64,000 bases of DNA, taken from the NCBI RefSeq assembly GCF_025154075.1, contig NZ_JAOAMU010000001.1:1271608-1335607 (forward strand). Direction: 5' to 3'. Within the stretch, counting starts at the first letter, position 1. Every line of letters begins with the position of its first letter. The DNA comes from Chryseobacterium herbae. Its GTDB lineage: Bacteria; Bacteroidota; Bacteroidia; Flavobacteriales; Weeksellaceae. The notes below the pieces were generated by a model, which did not search any database, was not told where the DNA came from, and worked only from the letters and a program-made list of their open reading frames with translations. Positions 13,918-21,525 of the stretch are shown one piece after another. The position numbers and the translations under genes were made by a program.

Positions 13918-14628
13918 ATGAGTATTCACATCAGTGCAAAAAAAGGAGAAATTGCTAAAGTAGTATTGCAGCCGGGGGATCCACTTCGTGCACAATATAT
14001 TGCTGAAAATTATTTGGAAAATGCTAAACTGGTAAGCAAAACAAGAGGAATCTTTTATTATACAGGTCTTTACAAAGGAAAAGAGATCACTGTAGGCGCC
14101 AGTGGAATGGGCTTTCCGAGCATCGGAATCTATTCTTTTGAATTATTTACGGAGTATGAAGTAGATACCATCATCAGAATCGGAACGTGCGGAGCTTATA
14201 CGACAGACCTTAAACTTTTTGATATTTTAAATATTGAAAATGCAGCCAGCGAAAGTACGTATGCAAAATATGCATGGGAAATTGAACATGATATTCTTCC
14301 TCACCAGGGAAATATTTTCGGAACGATCAATGAAACGGCTCAGGAGCTTTCTTTAGCGACCAAAGCGATCAATGTACACAGCAGTGATATTTTCTACAGA
14401 AAAGATCCTAATGTTCCTGCCATTGCTACGAAATACAACTGTCCTGCAGTAGAAATGGAAGCTTTCGGATTATTCGCGAATGCACAGCATTTAGGAAAAA
14501 ATGCAGCAACGATTCTTACGGTAACCGATATTATTCCTACCCACGAAAAAATTTCTGCTGACGAAAGAGAAAAAGCCCTTAAACCTATGATGGAACTGGC
14601 TTTGGAATCTGCGATAAAAAGTCTTTAA
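13918..14628 (+). CDS. deoD: Purine-nucleoside phosphorylase
   Basis: 236-aa hexameric-type purine nucleoside phosphorylase, which converts purine (deoxy)nucleosides and phosphate to base and (deoxy)ribose-1-phosphate in salvage. Visible family motifs are VVLQPGDPLRAQYIAENYLE near the N-terminus (phosphate site), SGMGFPSIGIYSFEL, IRIGTCGAYT (phosphate/ribose site), VEMEAFGLF (purine/ribose site with conserved Glu) and TVTDIIPTHE. Length matches DeoD. The start at 13918 is set by the promoter at 13892-13899. It is the only plus-strand gene within the island and is probably core chromosome. Confidence 0.95.
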   Translation: MSIHISAKKGEIAKVVLQPGDPLRAQYIAENYLENAKLVSKTRGIFYYTGLYKGKEITVGASGMGFPSIGIYSFELFTEYEVDTIIRIGTCGAYTTDLKLFDILNIENAASESTYAKYAWEIEHDILPHQGNIFGTINETAQELSLATKAINVHSSDIFYRKDPNVPAIATKYNCPAVEMEAFGLFANAQHLGKNAATILTVTDIIPTHEKISADEREKALKPMMELALESAIKSL

Positions 14629-14667
14629 CAGAAAAGAAAGTTAAGCTGCGGTTTTGCAGTTTCACCA

Positions 14668-14708
14668 TAAAAAAAGAGCTTTACTTCATCAGTAGAGCTC
14701 TTTTTTAT
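14668..14708. terminator. Bidirectional terminator between deoD and tatD
   Basis: AAAAAAGAGCTTTACT-(TCATC)-AGTAGAGCTCTTTTTT, a stem of about 16 bp with A-run and T-run on the two sides, serving deoD (plus) and the tRNA/TatD operon (minus), whose last stop codon overlaps it. Confidence 0.85.
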
Positions 14709-15490
14709 AGTTTGAAAAAATTCCTGGCGGTTTCCGTGGTTTCCTCTGCGACTTCAGAAATACTCATCTTCTTCCAGTGAGCGATCGTCTGTGCTACATA
14801 AGGAAGGAAAGACGGTTCGTTCCGTCGGTTCTGCATTCGCGGCATATTTTTCGGAAGCATAAACGGGGCGTCGGTTTCTATCATTATCCGGTCCAGCGGA
14901 GTGTATTTGATTACCTCTTCCAGCTGTTTAAATCTTTTGTCATCACTTATCGCTCCCGTAAATCCTAAATAAAATCCTTTATCAAGATAGATTTTAGCTT
15001 CTCCAAGCGTTCCCGTGAAACAATGAACAACCGCTTCCGGTAATCGGGAAAGGTATTCATCTGTAATTTCATTAAATCTTTTAAAAGCTGATCTTTCATG
15101 CAAGAAAAGGGGTTTTTCAACCTCAACGGCTAATTCCAGCTGGGCTCTGTAGCATTTTTCCTGAATGGGTCTGGGTGAGAAATCCCGGTCAAAGTCCAGT
15201 CCGCATTCTCCTACGGAAATCACATGATCTAATTTCAAAAGATTTCTAAGTTCCCGGATGCTTTCCTGGTTAAAAGATTTGGCATCGTGGGGATGAATTC
15301 CTGCTGTAGAAAATAAAATCTCAGGATATTCTTCTGCAATTTCAGCAGATTCTTTGCTTCCGCGTACGCTTGTTCCAGTGAGGATCATTTGCTCTACCCC
15401 ATTATCCAGGGCGCGGTTGATAATTTCTTCGTGTTCATTATAGAACTGTTTATTGGTCAGGTTTATGCCAATATCAATGTATGTATTCAT
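14705..15490 (-). CDS. TatD-family metal-dependent nuclease
   Basis: 261-aa TatD-type hydrolase of the amidohydrolase superfamily; relatives are 3'-5' exonucleases on DNA and RNA. Motifs: GIHPHDAK (about 64-71), GECGLDF, LHERSA, VHCFTGT and ETDAPFM with the catalytic Asp. The first metal motif, normally DTHxH, is changed to DIGINL, so one metal site may be lost. It is the last gene of the minus-strand operon that carries four tRNA-like genes, overlaps the preceding gene by 17 nt and ends in a terminator. RNA trimming in repair is plausible. Confidence 0.9.
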   Translation of the reverse strand: MNTYIDIGINLTNKQFYNEHEEIINRALDNGVEQMILTGTSVRGSKESAEIAEEYPEILFSTAGIHPHDAKSFNQESIRELRNLLKLDHVISVGECGLDFDRDFSPRPIQEKCYRAQLELAVEVEKPLFLHERSAFKRFNEITDEYLSRLPEAVVHCFTGTLGEAKIYLDKGFYLGFTGAISDDKRFKQLEEVIKYTPLDRIMIETDAPFMLPKNMPRMQNRRNEPSFLPYVAQTIAHWKKMSISEVAEETTETARNFFKL

Positions 15491-15806
15491 TTGTTTTTGT
15501 TTTGTCTTTGTTTATAAAAAATCTTAGAATGTTGGGTCCTTTCAAAACATTTTTGAATTCTTTTTCAGAATAAAATCCTCTGAAATCCGAACGCTTTACT
15601 CCGTTGAATTCTTTCGTTATTTTCACCCAGATTATTTTGTGTCTGGCCTTTCTGGCTTTTTTAAATGTAAAAGTTTCGCTTAGCTCATCCTTGATGACTT
15701 CTTTTGCTGTCCTTCGCCATTTTTTATTGCCATATTTTCTAAGTTCCTGAGAGATTTTCCCGTCTTCTCCGGCTCTGAAACTTCCTTTATTATACGTATT
15801 CCTCAT
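15474..15806 (-). CDS. Small basic protein of unknown function
   Basis: 110-aa strongly basic protein (YGNKKWRRTAKEVIKDE, FKKARKARHKIIWVKI) with no recognised domain or signal peptide. The charge suggests nucleic-acid binding. It begins 20 nt after a tRNA-like gene (15827-15896) and overlaps the tatD start by 17 nt, so it is co-transcribed with both. I see no motif that names it. Confidence 0.65.
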   Translation of the reverse strand: MRNTYNKGSFRAGEDGKISQELRKYGNKKWRRTAKEVIKDELSETFTFKKARKARHKIIWVKITKEFNGVKRSDFRGFYSEKEFKNVLKGPNILRFFINKDKTKTNEYIH

Positions 15807-15826
15807 CTTTTATTCACATTAAAAAG

Positions 15827-15896
15827 GGAAGCAAGCAGGATTCGAACCCGCGTATCACATTAGCAGTGTGCGTTTTTCCGTTAAACTATTGCTTCC
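15827..15896 (-). tRNA. tRNA-like gene, anticodon GCT (Ser) on a type I body
   Basis: Acceptor GAAGCAA/TTGCTTC plus an outer G-C pair, D arm GTTT...AAAC, anticodon loop CTGCTAA on a 4-bp stem CACA/TGTG, 4-nt variable loop, T arm GCGGG-TTCGAAT-CCTGC. Normal tRNA-Ser has a long variable arm that SerRS recognises; it is missing here. Shares the D-arm form TAGTTTAAC with the genes at 15952 and 18385. Confidence 0.75.
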
Positions 15897-15951
15897 GTTT
15901 ATTTGAAAATTTAAGAGTTTAGTATTTCTTTTATTGTTTTAGTTTTAAAAT

Positions 15952-16021
15952 AGAAACAGACAGGGCCCGAACCTGCAACCTTCCGTTGAAGGGAATGTTT
16001 TTCCAGTTAAACTACTGTTTC
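15952..16021 (-). tRNA. tRNA-like gene, anticodon TCA (reads UGA)
   Basis: Perfect acceptor GAAACAG/CTGTTTC, D arm GTTT...AAAC, T arm GCAGG-TTCGGGC-CCTGT. The anticodon arm is TTCC-CTTCAAC-GGAA, giving U33 and anticodon TCA at 15987-15989, which would pair with the UGA stop codon. It begins 5 nt after the stop codon of the 638-aa repeat protein. Candidate opal suppressor or non-coding tRNA mimic; not a Sec tRNA, because it lacks the long arms. Confidence 0.65.
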
Positions 16022-16026
16022 TTTAT

Positions 16027-17943
16027 TTATGCTTCCACTTCCAACAGGCTGAAATATTCTGATGCTGTCAGCGCTCTGGGAAAGCCACGTGGCGTAATTT
16101 CCCTTTCCAGTTCACAGATCAGAAGATCTCCTTGTCTTTTCAGACATTTGATGTGTGGAATAATGTTTTCATGTATTCTGAAAGTAGATGCGATGGCGGT
16201 AAGTGCATTTCCTTTATACTCCTGTTCTATCCAAAGCCAGTGTTCCTTTTCTGTGGAAGGACACCAGCATTTTACGGCGTAAGAATACTGATCTGTTTCA
16301 CGCCACGTATAAATTCCTAATTTTTTATTTTCAATTTTATACACCTCATAACGGTTGATTCTTCTGATCTGGGTTTTATTTCCGTTTTGATCGTATTCGT
16401 TGTAATTCAGTTCTGCTTCTTCTTCATTGATTTTTTCCGCTTCCAGACGATTCATCAGATTTCCTACTCCAATATAATTAAAACAGAAGAGACGCAGATT
16501 TCTGTCCGTGGATTCAAAGAATTCCTCAAACTTTATCGTTTCCACCGCATTCCAGAGTTTTTCTATTTTTTCCAGAATTTTAGTGAAAAACGGTGTTTCA
16601 AACCTCGTCCACTGGCGTTCATATTCTCTCGTCATAAAGTTCTGAAAACTGCTGTGACGCAATTTCAGGATGGAAACCAGTTTCCGGATGGTGTAATTCT
16701 GCTGATGCACCACATAGTTGAAAGACGCTCCGGAAAGGATCAGTTTATCTTTGGAAAGATACATTCTGTCATTGATTTTAAAATAAATATTTTTAGCCAG
16801 ATGTTCAAAATGATCGTCTTTCTGATACAGATAAAAATTAATTTCCTTTAACGCCGGAAGACCTGGCCTACTCTGTCTCTCGTCACCGAAAAAATTAATA
16901 TACTCCAGAGACTTAAAATTCACATTGAATGCATTAATCAGTCTTCCATTGATTCTCTTAAGATGGTCAAATTCTACAGAAGTATCCAGATCCAGATCTC
17001 CGACTTCCTGAAGCCTGGGAGCCATCGTATGGAGTGTCTTATAGGTTCCTTTCACCTTTTCAAGAGCGGTAAAATGACAGTTTTCCCCCTGATTCTGAAT
17101 ATTTCCGTTCACATTTTTCAATAATGGACATCTTATGCCTGAATGATAGTTGACAGAAATGCTGCCTGAAGTTTCCAACATCGGAAAATTAGCATAACAC
17201 ATCATTCCCATCATGATATTCCCTTTGATCTCCTGAAGCACCGGAAAAGAAGCTTTTGTTTTATCAAACCTTAAATGTCCGGTTACTTTTTTTAGTTTAG
17301 GAAAATTATAGAAAATCTCATTTGCCACTCTGTTCCGGTATTCCATATTGATCTGCCCCTGAAGAAATTCAAGGCTAGGAAAAGATATATTTTTACCATA
17401 AACATTAATCCTTCCACGAATTTCATAGTGCGGAATAATAATATCGTCTCCGAAAATATCAGCATTGAAAATACCTTCTTTCGGAAGAAATTCCACTTCG
17501 TACTGATGATTGATGGGGATTACGATTCTCGCCTCTACCAGCTTTTTACCCCGTGCAATGACATTGGCTTTTTTAAGGGAAATTGTTCCTCCCACCGTGG
17601 CCAGATTTTTAAAATCAAAATCAATGATGCATTTGAAATGACCTTTTACCGTTTCCAGCCTGGTGATTTCTGCCGGGCAGTGAAGCGTAAAATTTTCGTC
17701 TACCGTCCTAAGATTAGGAAGAGAGCAGTTTGCGGCATCTACAGACAGAGATCCATTGACCCTTGTCAGGTTCGGAAGATGACATCCTTCTCCACGTAGC
17801 AGTAGGTTTCCGTTCAGTTCTTCAATGTCCCATGTGATATTTTTAGCATATATTTCTACGGTCACTTGGTCATCAAAAGCCGTCTCCGGAAGGTCTTCCG
17901 CGGAGAATACTTTATATCTTGTAATGGGATCAGTCGTATGCAT
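16027..17943 (-). CDS. Large repeat (beta-solenoid/LRR-like) protein
   Basis: 638-aa protein. Residues about 20-380 consist of repeats of roughly 20-22 residues with patterns such as LPNLTRVNGSLSVDA, FPKLKKVTGHLRFDK and FPVLQEIKGNIMMGM, resembling leucine-rich or solenoid repeats that bind proteins or RNA. A different C-terminal region (about 400-638) is charged and Trp-rich (WTRFETPFF, VKCWCPSTEKEHWLWIEQEY) and resembles a PcfJ-like segment, though I cannot confirm this. It overlaps the preceding gene by 14 nt and is followed after 5 nt by a tRNA-like gene. No signal peptide. Confidence 0.7.
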   Translation of the reverse strand: MHTTDPITRYKVFSAEDLPETAFDDQVTVEIYAKNITWDIEELNGNLLLRGEGCHLPNLTRVNGSLSVDAANCSLPNLRTVDENFTLHCPAEITRLETVKGHFKCIIDFDFKNLATVGGTISLKKANVIARGKKLVEARIVIPINHQYEVEFLPKEGIFNADIFGDDIIIPHYEIRGRINVYGKNISFPSLEFLQGQINMEYRNRVANEIFYNFPKLKKVTGHLRFDKTKASFPVLQEIKGNIMMGMMCYANFPMLETSGSISVNYHSGIRCPLLKNVNGNIQNQGENCHFTALEKVKGTYKTLHTMAPRLQEVGDLDLDTSVEFDHLKRINGRLINAFNVNFKSLEYINFFGDERQSRPGLPALKEINFYLYQKDDHFEHLAKNIYFKINDRMYLSKDKLILSGASFNYVVHQQNYTIRKLVSILKLRHSSFQNFMTREYERQWTRFETPFFTKILEKIEKLWNAVETIKFEEFFESTDRNLRLFCFNYIGVGNLMNRLEAEKINEEEAELNYNEYDQNGNKTQIRRINRYEVYKIENKKLGIYTWRETDQYSYAVKCWCPSTEKEHWLWIEQEYKGNALTAIASTFRIHENIIPHIKCLKRQGDLLICELEREITPRGFPRALTASEYFSLLEVEA

Positions 17944-18355
17944 TTTCTGTCAGTTGGGTTATGGGATTGTATTCCTGCTGGATGTATTTCACAAAATAGT
18001 CACTTTCTATGCGAAGGATTTTGTGTTCACCGTGAAAAATAAAGCTATCTCCATAGATTCTAAAGGTTTCCGTACTGCCATCTTTTTCAAGGATCTTATA
18101 TCCGGGTGCTTTCAGGGTATGCTGGTTGCTTGTCTTTTCCAGACAGTATTCTTTATAGGTTTTGGTGTGTTCTTCTAAGTTGTTGATTTTTTCTCTTGCC
18201 TCTGAGCTTTTTCTTAGGAAAGGTTTAATGTCAGATGATTCGGGAATATTCACGTTTTCTACAAAATGAAGGGTACTTTCCTGTGCGACAGGAACAACTG
18301 TTATTTCGTCAACAGGACCGTTTTCTCTAAAAAATTCAAATATCTTTTTCAACAT
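17930..18355 (-). CDS. Unknown 141-aa protein upstream of the repeat protein
   Basis: Acidic N-terminal half with a probable helical segment (SSEAREKINNLEEHTKTYKEYC) and a strand-rich C-terminal half (FRIYGDSFIFHGEHKILRIE). No family recognised. It starts 29 nt after a tRNA-like gene and overlaps the repeat-protein gene by 14 nt, implying coupled expression and perhaps a complex of the two. Confidence 0.65.
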   Translation of the reverse strand: MLKKIFEFFRENGPVDEITVVPVAQESTLHFVENVNIPESSDIKPFLRKSSEAREKINNLEEHTKTYKEYCLEKTSNQHTLKAPGYKILEKDGSTETFRIYGDSFIFHGEHKILRIESDYFVKYIQQEYNPITQLTENAYD

Positions 18356-18384
18356 GGCTTTTATTTTTTGGTTGTAAAAAAACG

Positions 18385-18457
18385 GAAAGAAAATCGGATT
18401 CGAACCGATAATTCGCTTCTTAGAAGCTGGTTTTCTCCGGGTTAAACTATTTCTTTC
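18385..18457 (-). tRNA. Abnormal tRNA-like gene, position 34-36 TAA
   Basis: Acceptor AAAGAAA/TTTCTTT plus outer G-C, D arm GTTT...AAAC, T arm ATCGG-TTCGAAT-CCGAT. By alignment with its two relatives the anticodon loop is TCTAAGA, with C at 33 and TAA at 34-36 (Leu). The arm can instead collapse into GCTTC-TAA-GAAGC, a 5-bp stem with a 3-nt loop, which would hide the anticodon. Perhaps not a working tRNA. Confidence 0.55.
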
Positions 18458-18471
18458 TTTATTATTCTCTG

Positions 18472-18541
18472 TGAAACGGCAGGATTCGAACCTGCGCCTC
18501 TGGCTTGCCGAACCTGCGCTCTTCCATTGAGCTAACGTTTC
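18472..18541 (-). tRNA. tRNA-Ala-like gene, anticodon GGC with C33
   Basis: D arm TA-GCTC-AATGGAA-GAGC and T arm GCAGG-TTCGAAT-CCTGC are canonical. The acceptor pairs over 6 bp (GAAACG/CGTTTC). The anticodon loop TCGGCAA gives GGC but has C instead of U at position 33, and the stem CAGGT/GCCAG has an A-A mismatch. It begins 5 nt after the stop codon of the SDR gene. Confidence 0.65.
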
Positions 18542-18546
18542 TCCTT

Positions 18547-19911
18547 TTACCAGGCATTTATTTTATAATTTTTCAGCAGTACTCCGCTGTAATAATTTCC
18601 TTTTATACCTTCAATGACCGGATGCAAAATTCGCGCAGCTCCGTCTACAGAATCCAGTGGCGGAATATATCCCTGCTCAAACTGTTTCTTTCGGAGACTT
18701 TCTTTCGCACCTGTAGAAATCCATCCTACATCTACAGCACTCATATAAATCTGATCGTTTTCAAATTCTTTTGCTGAGGTAAGCGTCATCATATTCAGGG
18801 CCGCCTTTGTCATATTCGTATGCGGATGAAATACCGTTTTATTATCGTAACTGAAAATACCTTCCGAAGAGGTTACATTGATGATAAATTTCTCATGAAA
18901 TGCTGAGTTTTTCATCAAAGGTTTCAGTTCTTTGATCAGAAAATAAGGCGCCATATGATTGATCAGATTTACCTCTACCAGTTCGTACATAGAAACTTCT
19001 TCCAGCGTAGAATTCCAACTCGTTTTTTCCCTGTTATCCACGGGCTGTCCGAAACGGGTAAGTGCCACCGGAGTTTCGTCGTTCTGCGCATATTCAAGTT
19101 TTGCAATTTCACTTGAAATTTCCGTCTGATTGGGGAAAAGATTCTGAATATTTTTAAATTCAACACACTTTTCTTTCTCACGATTGATGATCGGAAGATA
19201 ATATTCATCAGGATATTTTATGGTTTGAGCTGCATTGTTGATCAGGATATCCAGTGTATCAAAACGGGTTTTATAAAAATCTATAAAATCCTGTATCGCC
19301 TTCAGATTTCTCAAATCCAGTCCGTACACCCAAAGTCTTTCTTTCCATTCTTCATAGTCTGCTTCCTGCTGCATCATTTCCAGCGCCAATGCGGGAAAAC
19401 GCGTTGTCAAAACCAAATTGGCCCCATTTCTCAACAGTTTCAGTGCGGTGGCCCATCCTACTTTTACTCTTCCTCCCGTCAGGATAACATTTCTTCCTTT
19501 GAGGTCTGCCATTTCAAAACGTTTTTCATAGTTTTCTGCGGCACATTTCGGACAAAGTCTTGTGTAAAAAGAATGAGCATACTGATAGCTCTGGTTACAG
19601 CAGTAGCAGTTTTTTGGGATCTGAAGCGGAGTGAGTTTTGTTTCCTCTTTTTCTTCATCATAGAAAGCTGAAGCACCTGCCAATGCCTTTTGCATCAGGG
19701 CAGCATCAGAACTCACTGCGAGATCATGAGATTTCATCATGGAATAATTTTCATGACGGCTCTGCTTTTTCGCGTTCTTATGAATTTTCGTTATTAATCC
19801 TGAAAATGTTTTATTGTCAGGATTGAGGAATGGATCGTCTTTCAAGGCATTCAGTACCTTGAGACATGTTTCCCATTCATTTTGCGAAAATTTTTGATCT
19901 GAAAAATCCAT
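18547..19911 (-). CDS. SDR-family protein with N-terminal zinc-ribbon extension
   Basis: 454-aa protein. Residues 1-90 are an unknown helical region. CYCCNQSYQY...LCPKCAAEN (about 101-127) is a four-cysteine zinc ribbon. From about 135 on it is a Rossmann short-chain dehydrogenase: TGGRVKVGWATALKLLRNGA replaces the usual TGxxxGxG, and LINNAAQ matches NNAG. The usual YxxxK is not clear; HPHTNMTKAALN aligns there, with His replacing Tyr, so catalysis is uncertain. It is followed after 5 nt by a tRNA-like gene and preceded by the shared-motif promoter (19930-19963). A role in RNA modification or binding is speculation. Confidence 0.78.
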   Translation of the reverse strand: MDFSDQKFSQNEWETCLKVLNALKDDPFLNPDNKTFSGLITKIHKNAKKQSRHENYSMMKSHDLAVSSDAALMQKALAGASAFYDEEKEETKLTPLQIPKNCYCCNQSYQYAHSFYTRLCPKCAAENYEKRFEMADLKGRNVILTGGRVKVGWATALKLLRNGANLVLTTRFPALALEMMQQEADYEEWKERLWVYGLDLRNLKAIQDFIDFYKTRFDTLDILINNAAQTIKYPDEYYLPIINREKEKCVEFKNIQNLFPNQTEISSEIAKLEYAQNDETPVALTRFGQPVDNREKTSWNSTLEEVSMYELVEVNLINHMAPYFLIKELKPLMKNSAFHEKFIINVTSSEGIFSYDNKTVFHPHTNMTKAALNMMTLTSAKEFENDQIYMSAVDVGWISTGAKESLRKKQFEQGYIPPLDSVDGAARILHPVIEGIKGNYYSGVLLKNYKINAW

Positions 19912-19929
19912 AACTTCAGTTTATATGGG

Positions 19930-19963
19930 CAAAATTATCTGCGTAGTACGCAATCTTTTTACG
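19930..19963 (-). promoter_or_regulatory. Promoter with the shared 17-bp motif before the SDR gene
   Basis: On the minus strand a perfect -7 box TAATTTTG (19930-19937) lies 13 nt from TTG (19951-19953). The TTG is within the motif TACGCAATCTTTTTACG (19947-19963, plus-strand reading), which differs from the one at 693-709 at a single base. Adjacent GCGTA/TACGC repeats (19941-19950) could be an operator. Confidence 0.6.
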
Positions 19964-19980
19964 TACTTAAATTTTATACG

Positions 19981-20631
19981 TTATTCGTTGATAAATTTTT
20001 CAAGAAAACCGATCAACTGTTTCCCGCCGTGGCTCCACCGGATTCCGTAGCCTTCTTTTTCCCTGATCTCGAAAACAAGTTCATGTTTGTAATGATAGAA
20101 AACATTCCACCAGGTTCTGTTGTCCAGAATATAGCTGATCTTTTCCATGACTTTTTCCTGTTTCTGCAGATTATTTCCTTTGATTTCACCCCAGAATTGA
20201 TCATCCATTCTTCCGATATGCTTTTCACAGGCTCTCTGTGCAATGGTAATTTCACTGTTAAAAGGTTTCCTGCAGGCTTCGAGCAACATTTCTTTTAATG
20301 GCGGAACAGCATTTTCATCGCGGATGCTGGCAGAAGTCAGACGCTGGCCCAAAATATTCAGCCAGTGTTCAAACTGAATATTTTCAAGTCGCGATGCCTT
20401 GACCTCATCAGAGTCATGACCTTGGAATATATCGATGAACAATTCAAAGCTTTTCTTTCGGTCTGGTTTTATTTCTTCATTAAAATACGGAAGCTCGAAT
20501 TCCAGTATATTATCCTGAAATTTTCTGATATTGTTTTCCATAGCCTGCAGGTGTTCTGCTGCAAGAATAGCCTGGTGTTTTTCTTTCCAGAGGTTTGAAA
20601 TAAACGGAATGCAGGATATAAATAATTTCAT
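19981..20631 (-). CDS. Unknown protein of the tRNA/RNA-repair-type operon
   Basis: 216-aa helical protein rich in aromatic and charged residues (WWNVFYHYKHELVFEIREKEGYGIRW). No signal peptide, domain or catalytic motif recognised. It begins 2 nt after the DUF434/DUF5616-like gene and lies before the SDR gene, from which it is separated by the shared-motif promoter. Confidence 0.6.
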   Translation of the reverse strand: MKLFISCIPFISNLWKEKHQAILAAEHLQAMENNIRKFQDNILEFELPYFNEEIKPDRKKSFELFIDIFQGHDSDEVKASRLENIQFEHWLNILGQRLTSASIRDENAVPPLKEMLLEACRKPFNSEITIAQRACEKHIGRMDDQFWGEIKGNNLQKQEKVMEKISYILDNRTWWNVFYHYKHELVFEIREKEGYGIRWSHGGKQLIGFLEKFINE

Positions 20632-20633
20632 TT

Positions 20634-21347
20634 TTAAACCGTTTTGACAAGATTAACATCCAGTTTTTCTTCTGCGATCAGATGTGCGATCAGATTGAAC
20701 CATTTTTGACAGTGATCCAGAATCCATGCGTCTGAAGACACTGCAATTTCTGAATTTTCTGCTAAAAACTTATCGGGATTGAACTCCAGTTCTGCTTCCC
20801 AGTTCAGTTTATTTTCTTCTGCAAAATCAAGGACGATTTGTTTAATTCGTCCACTGTTGGAAACCGGTCTATCGAAAATCCAGACCAGCTTCTGTACCTC
20901 AGCTTTTTGAAAAAATGCAGCAACAAGTTCAACCGCTCTCTGGGTTTGGTTGACTCTTTTATACGTTCCGTGAACCCCTGAAAGATCCCTTAAACATCCA
21001 TCTGTACCTTCAAAAACATAAGCCCCGGACAGTAAACTTTCCATTAAAATCAATACATTAAAACCATCCAGATAAAGGATTTTATTTTTCAGATCCGAGA
21101 CATCCAGCTGTTTATTTTTTCTATGTTTTATCTGCTGTTCAGATGCTGAAGCTCCTCGCAATGCCTGAATCTGACGTGTTTTCAGCTTATAACGGTTTCC
21201 CACGAGTTCTGAAGAAGCTTTCTCTGCGTAATCTCTGCTCAATAAATACATCATGTCCTGAACCGCCATTTTCAGCTTATCAATTTGTTTTTGTGAACCG
21301 AAAATCACATCATCGCCCGTATTTTTCCCGCGGTTTCTGTTATGCAT
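20634..21347 (-). CDS. DUF434/DUF5616-like protein, predicted nuclease-type fold
   Basis: 238-aa protein matching the two-part COG2454 architecture. An N-terminal helical DUF434 region has YLLSRDYAEKASSELVGNRY...TRQIQALRGA. A C-terminal DUF5616-like region has ILYLDGFNVLI, an acidic strand start as in PIN/NYN nucleases, then DLSGVHGTYKRV, LVWIFDRPVSNSGR and SSDAWILDHC. The family is uncharacterised and better known from archaea; RNA processing is predicted only. The first ATG is at 21347, since the longer frame begins with TTG. It heads the operon; a -7-like TATTTTTG lies directly upstream. Confidence 0.72.
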   Translation of the reverse strand: MHNRNRGKNTGDDVIFGSQKQIDKLKMAVQDMMYLLSRDYAEKASSELVGNRYKLKTRQIQALRGASASEQQIKHRKNKQLDVSDLKNKILYLDGFNVLILMESLLSGAYVFEGTDGCLRDLSGVHGTYKRVNQTQRAVELVAAFFQKAEVQKLVWIFDRPVSNSGRIKQIVLDFAEENKLNWEAELEFNPDKFLAENSEIAVSSDAWILDHCQKWFNLIAHLIAEEKLDVNLVKTV

Positions 21348-21496
21348 ACTCAAAAATAGTTTTTTAAACGGATATAATTACAGGAATCTGTTTCTGTTCC
21401 TCTCTTATCTATTAATTTATCAACATCTGAAAGGTGGAGTTATACATTTTACAACAAAAGAGATATTTCATACAACGTTTTGATTTTCATAAGGAA

Positions 21497-21504
21497 TATG
21501 TTTG
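21497..21504 (+). promoter_or_regulatory. -7 box of the lipoprotein gene
   Basis: TATGTTTG matches TAnnTTTG exactly, 21 nt before the ATG at 21526. This rules out the in-frame TTG at 21502. A CGTTTTG upstream is the only -33 candidate and its spacing is short. Confidence 0.6.
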
Positions 21505-21525
21505 CAGAGAATAAAAATATCGATT

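Noticed and set aside
15952..16021. Selenocysteine tRNA because of the UCA anticodon
   Set aside because: It is a short type I molecule without the long variable and acceptor arms of tRNA-Sec, and no selABD-like genes are in the window.
21354..21500. Leader/attenuator before the DUF434/DUF5616-like operon
   Set aside because: Only 11-13-codon ORFs without a terminator stem are present.
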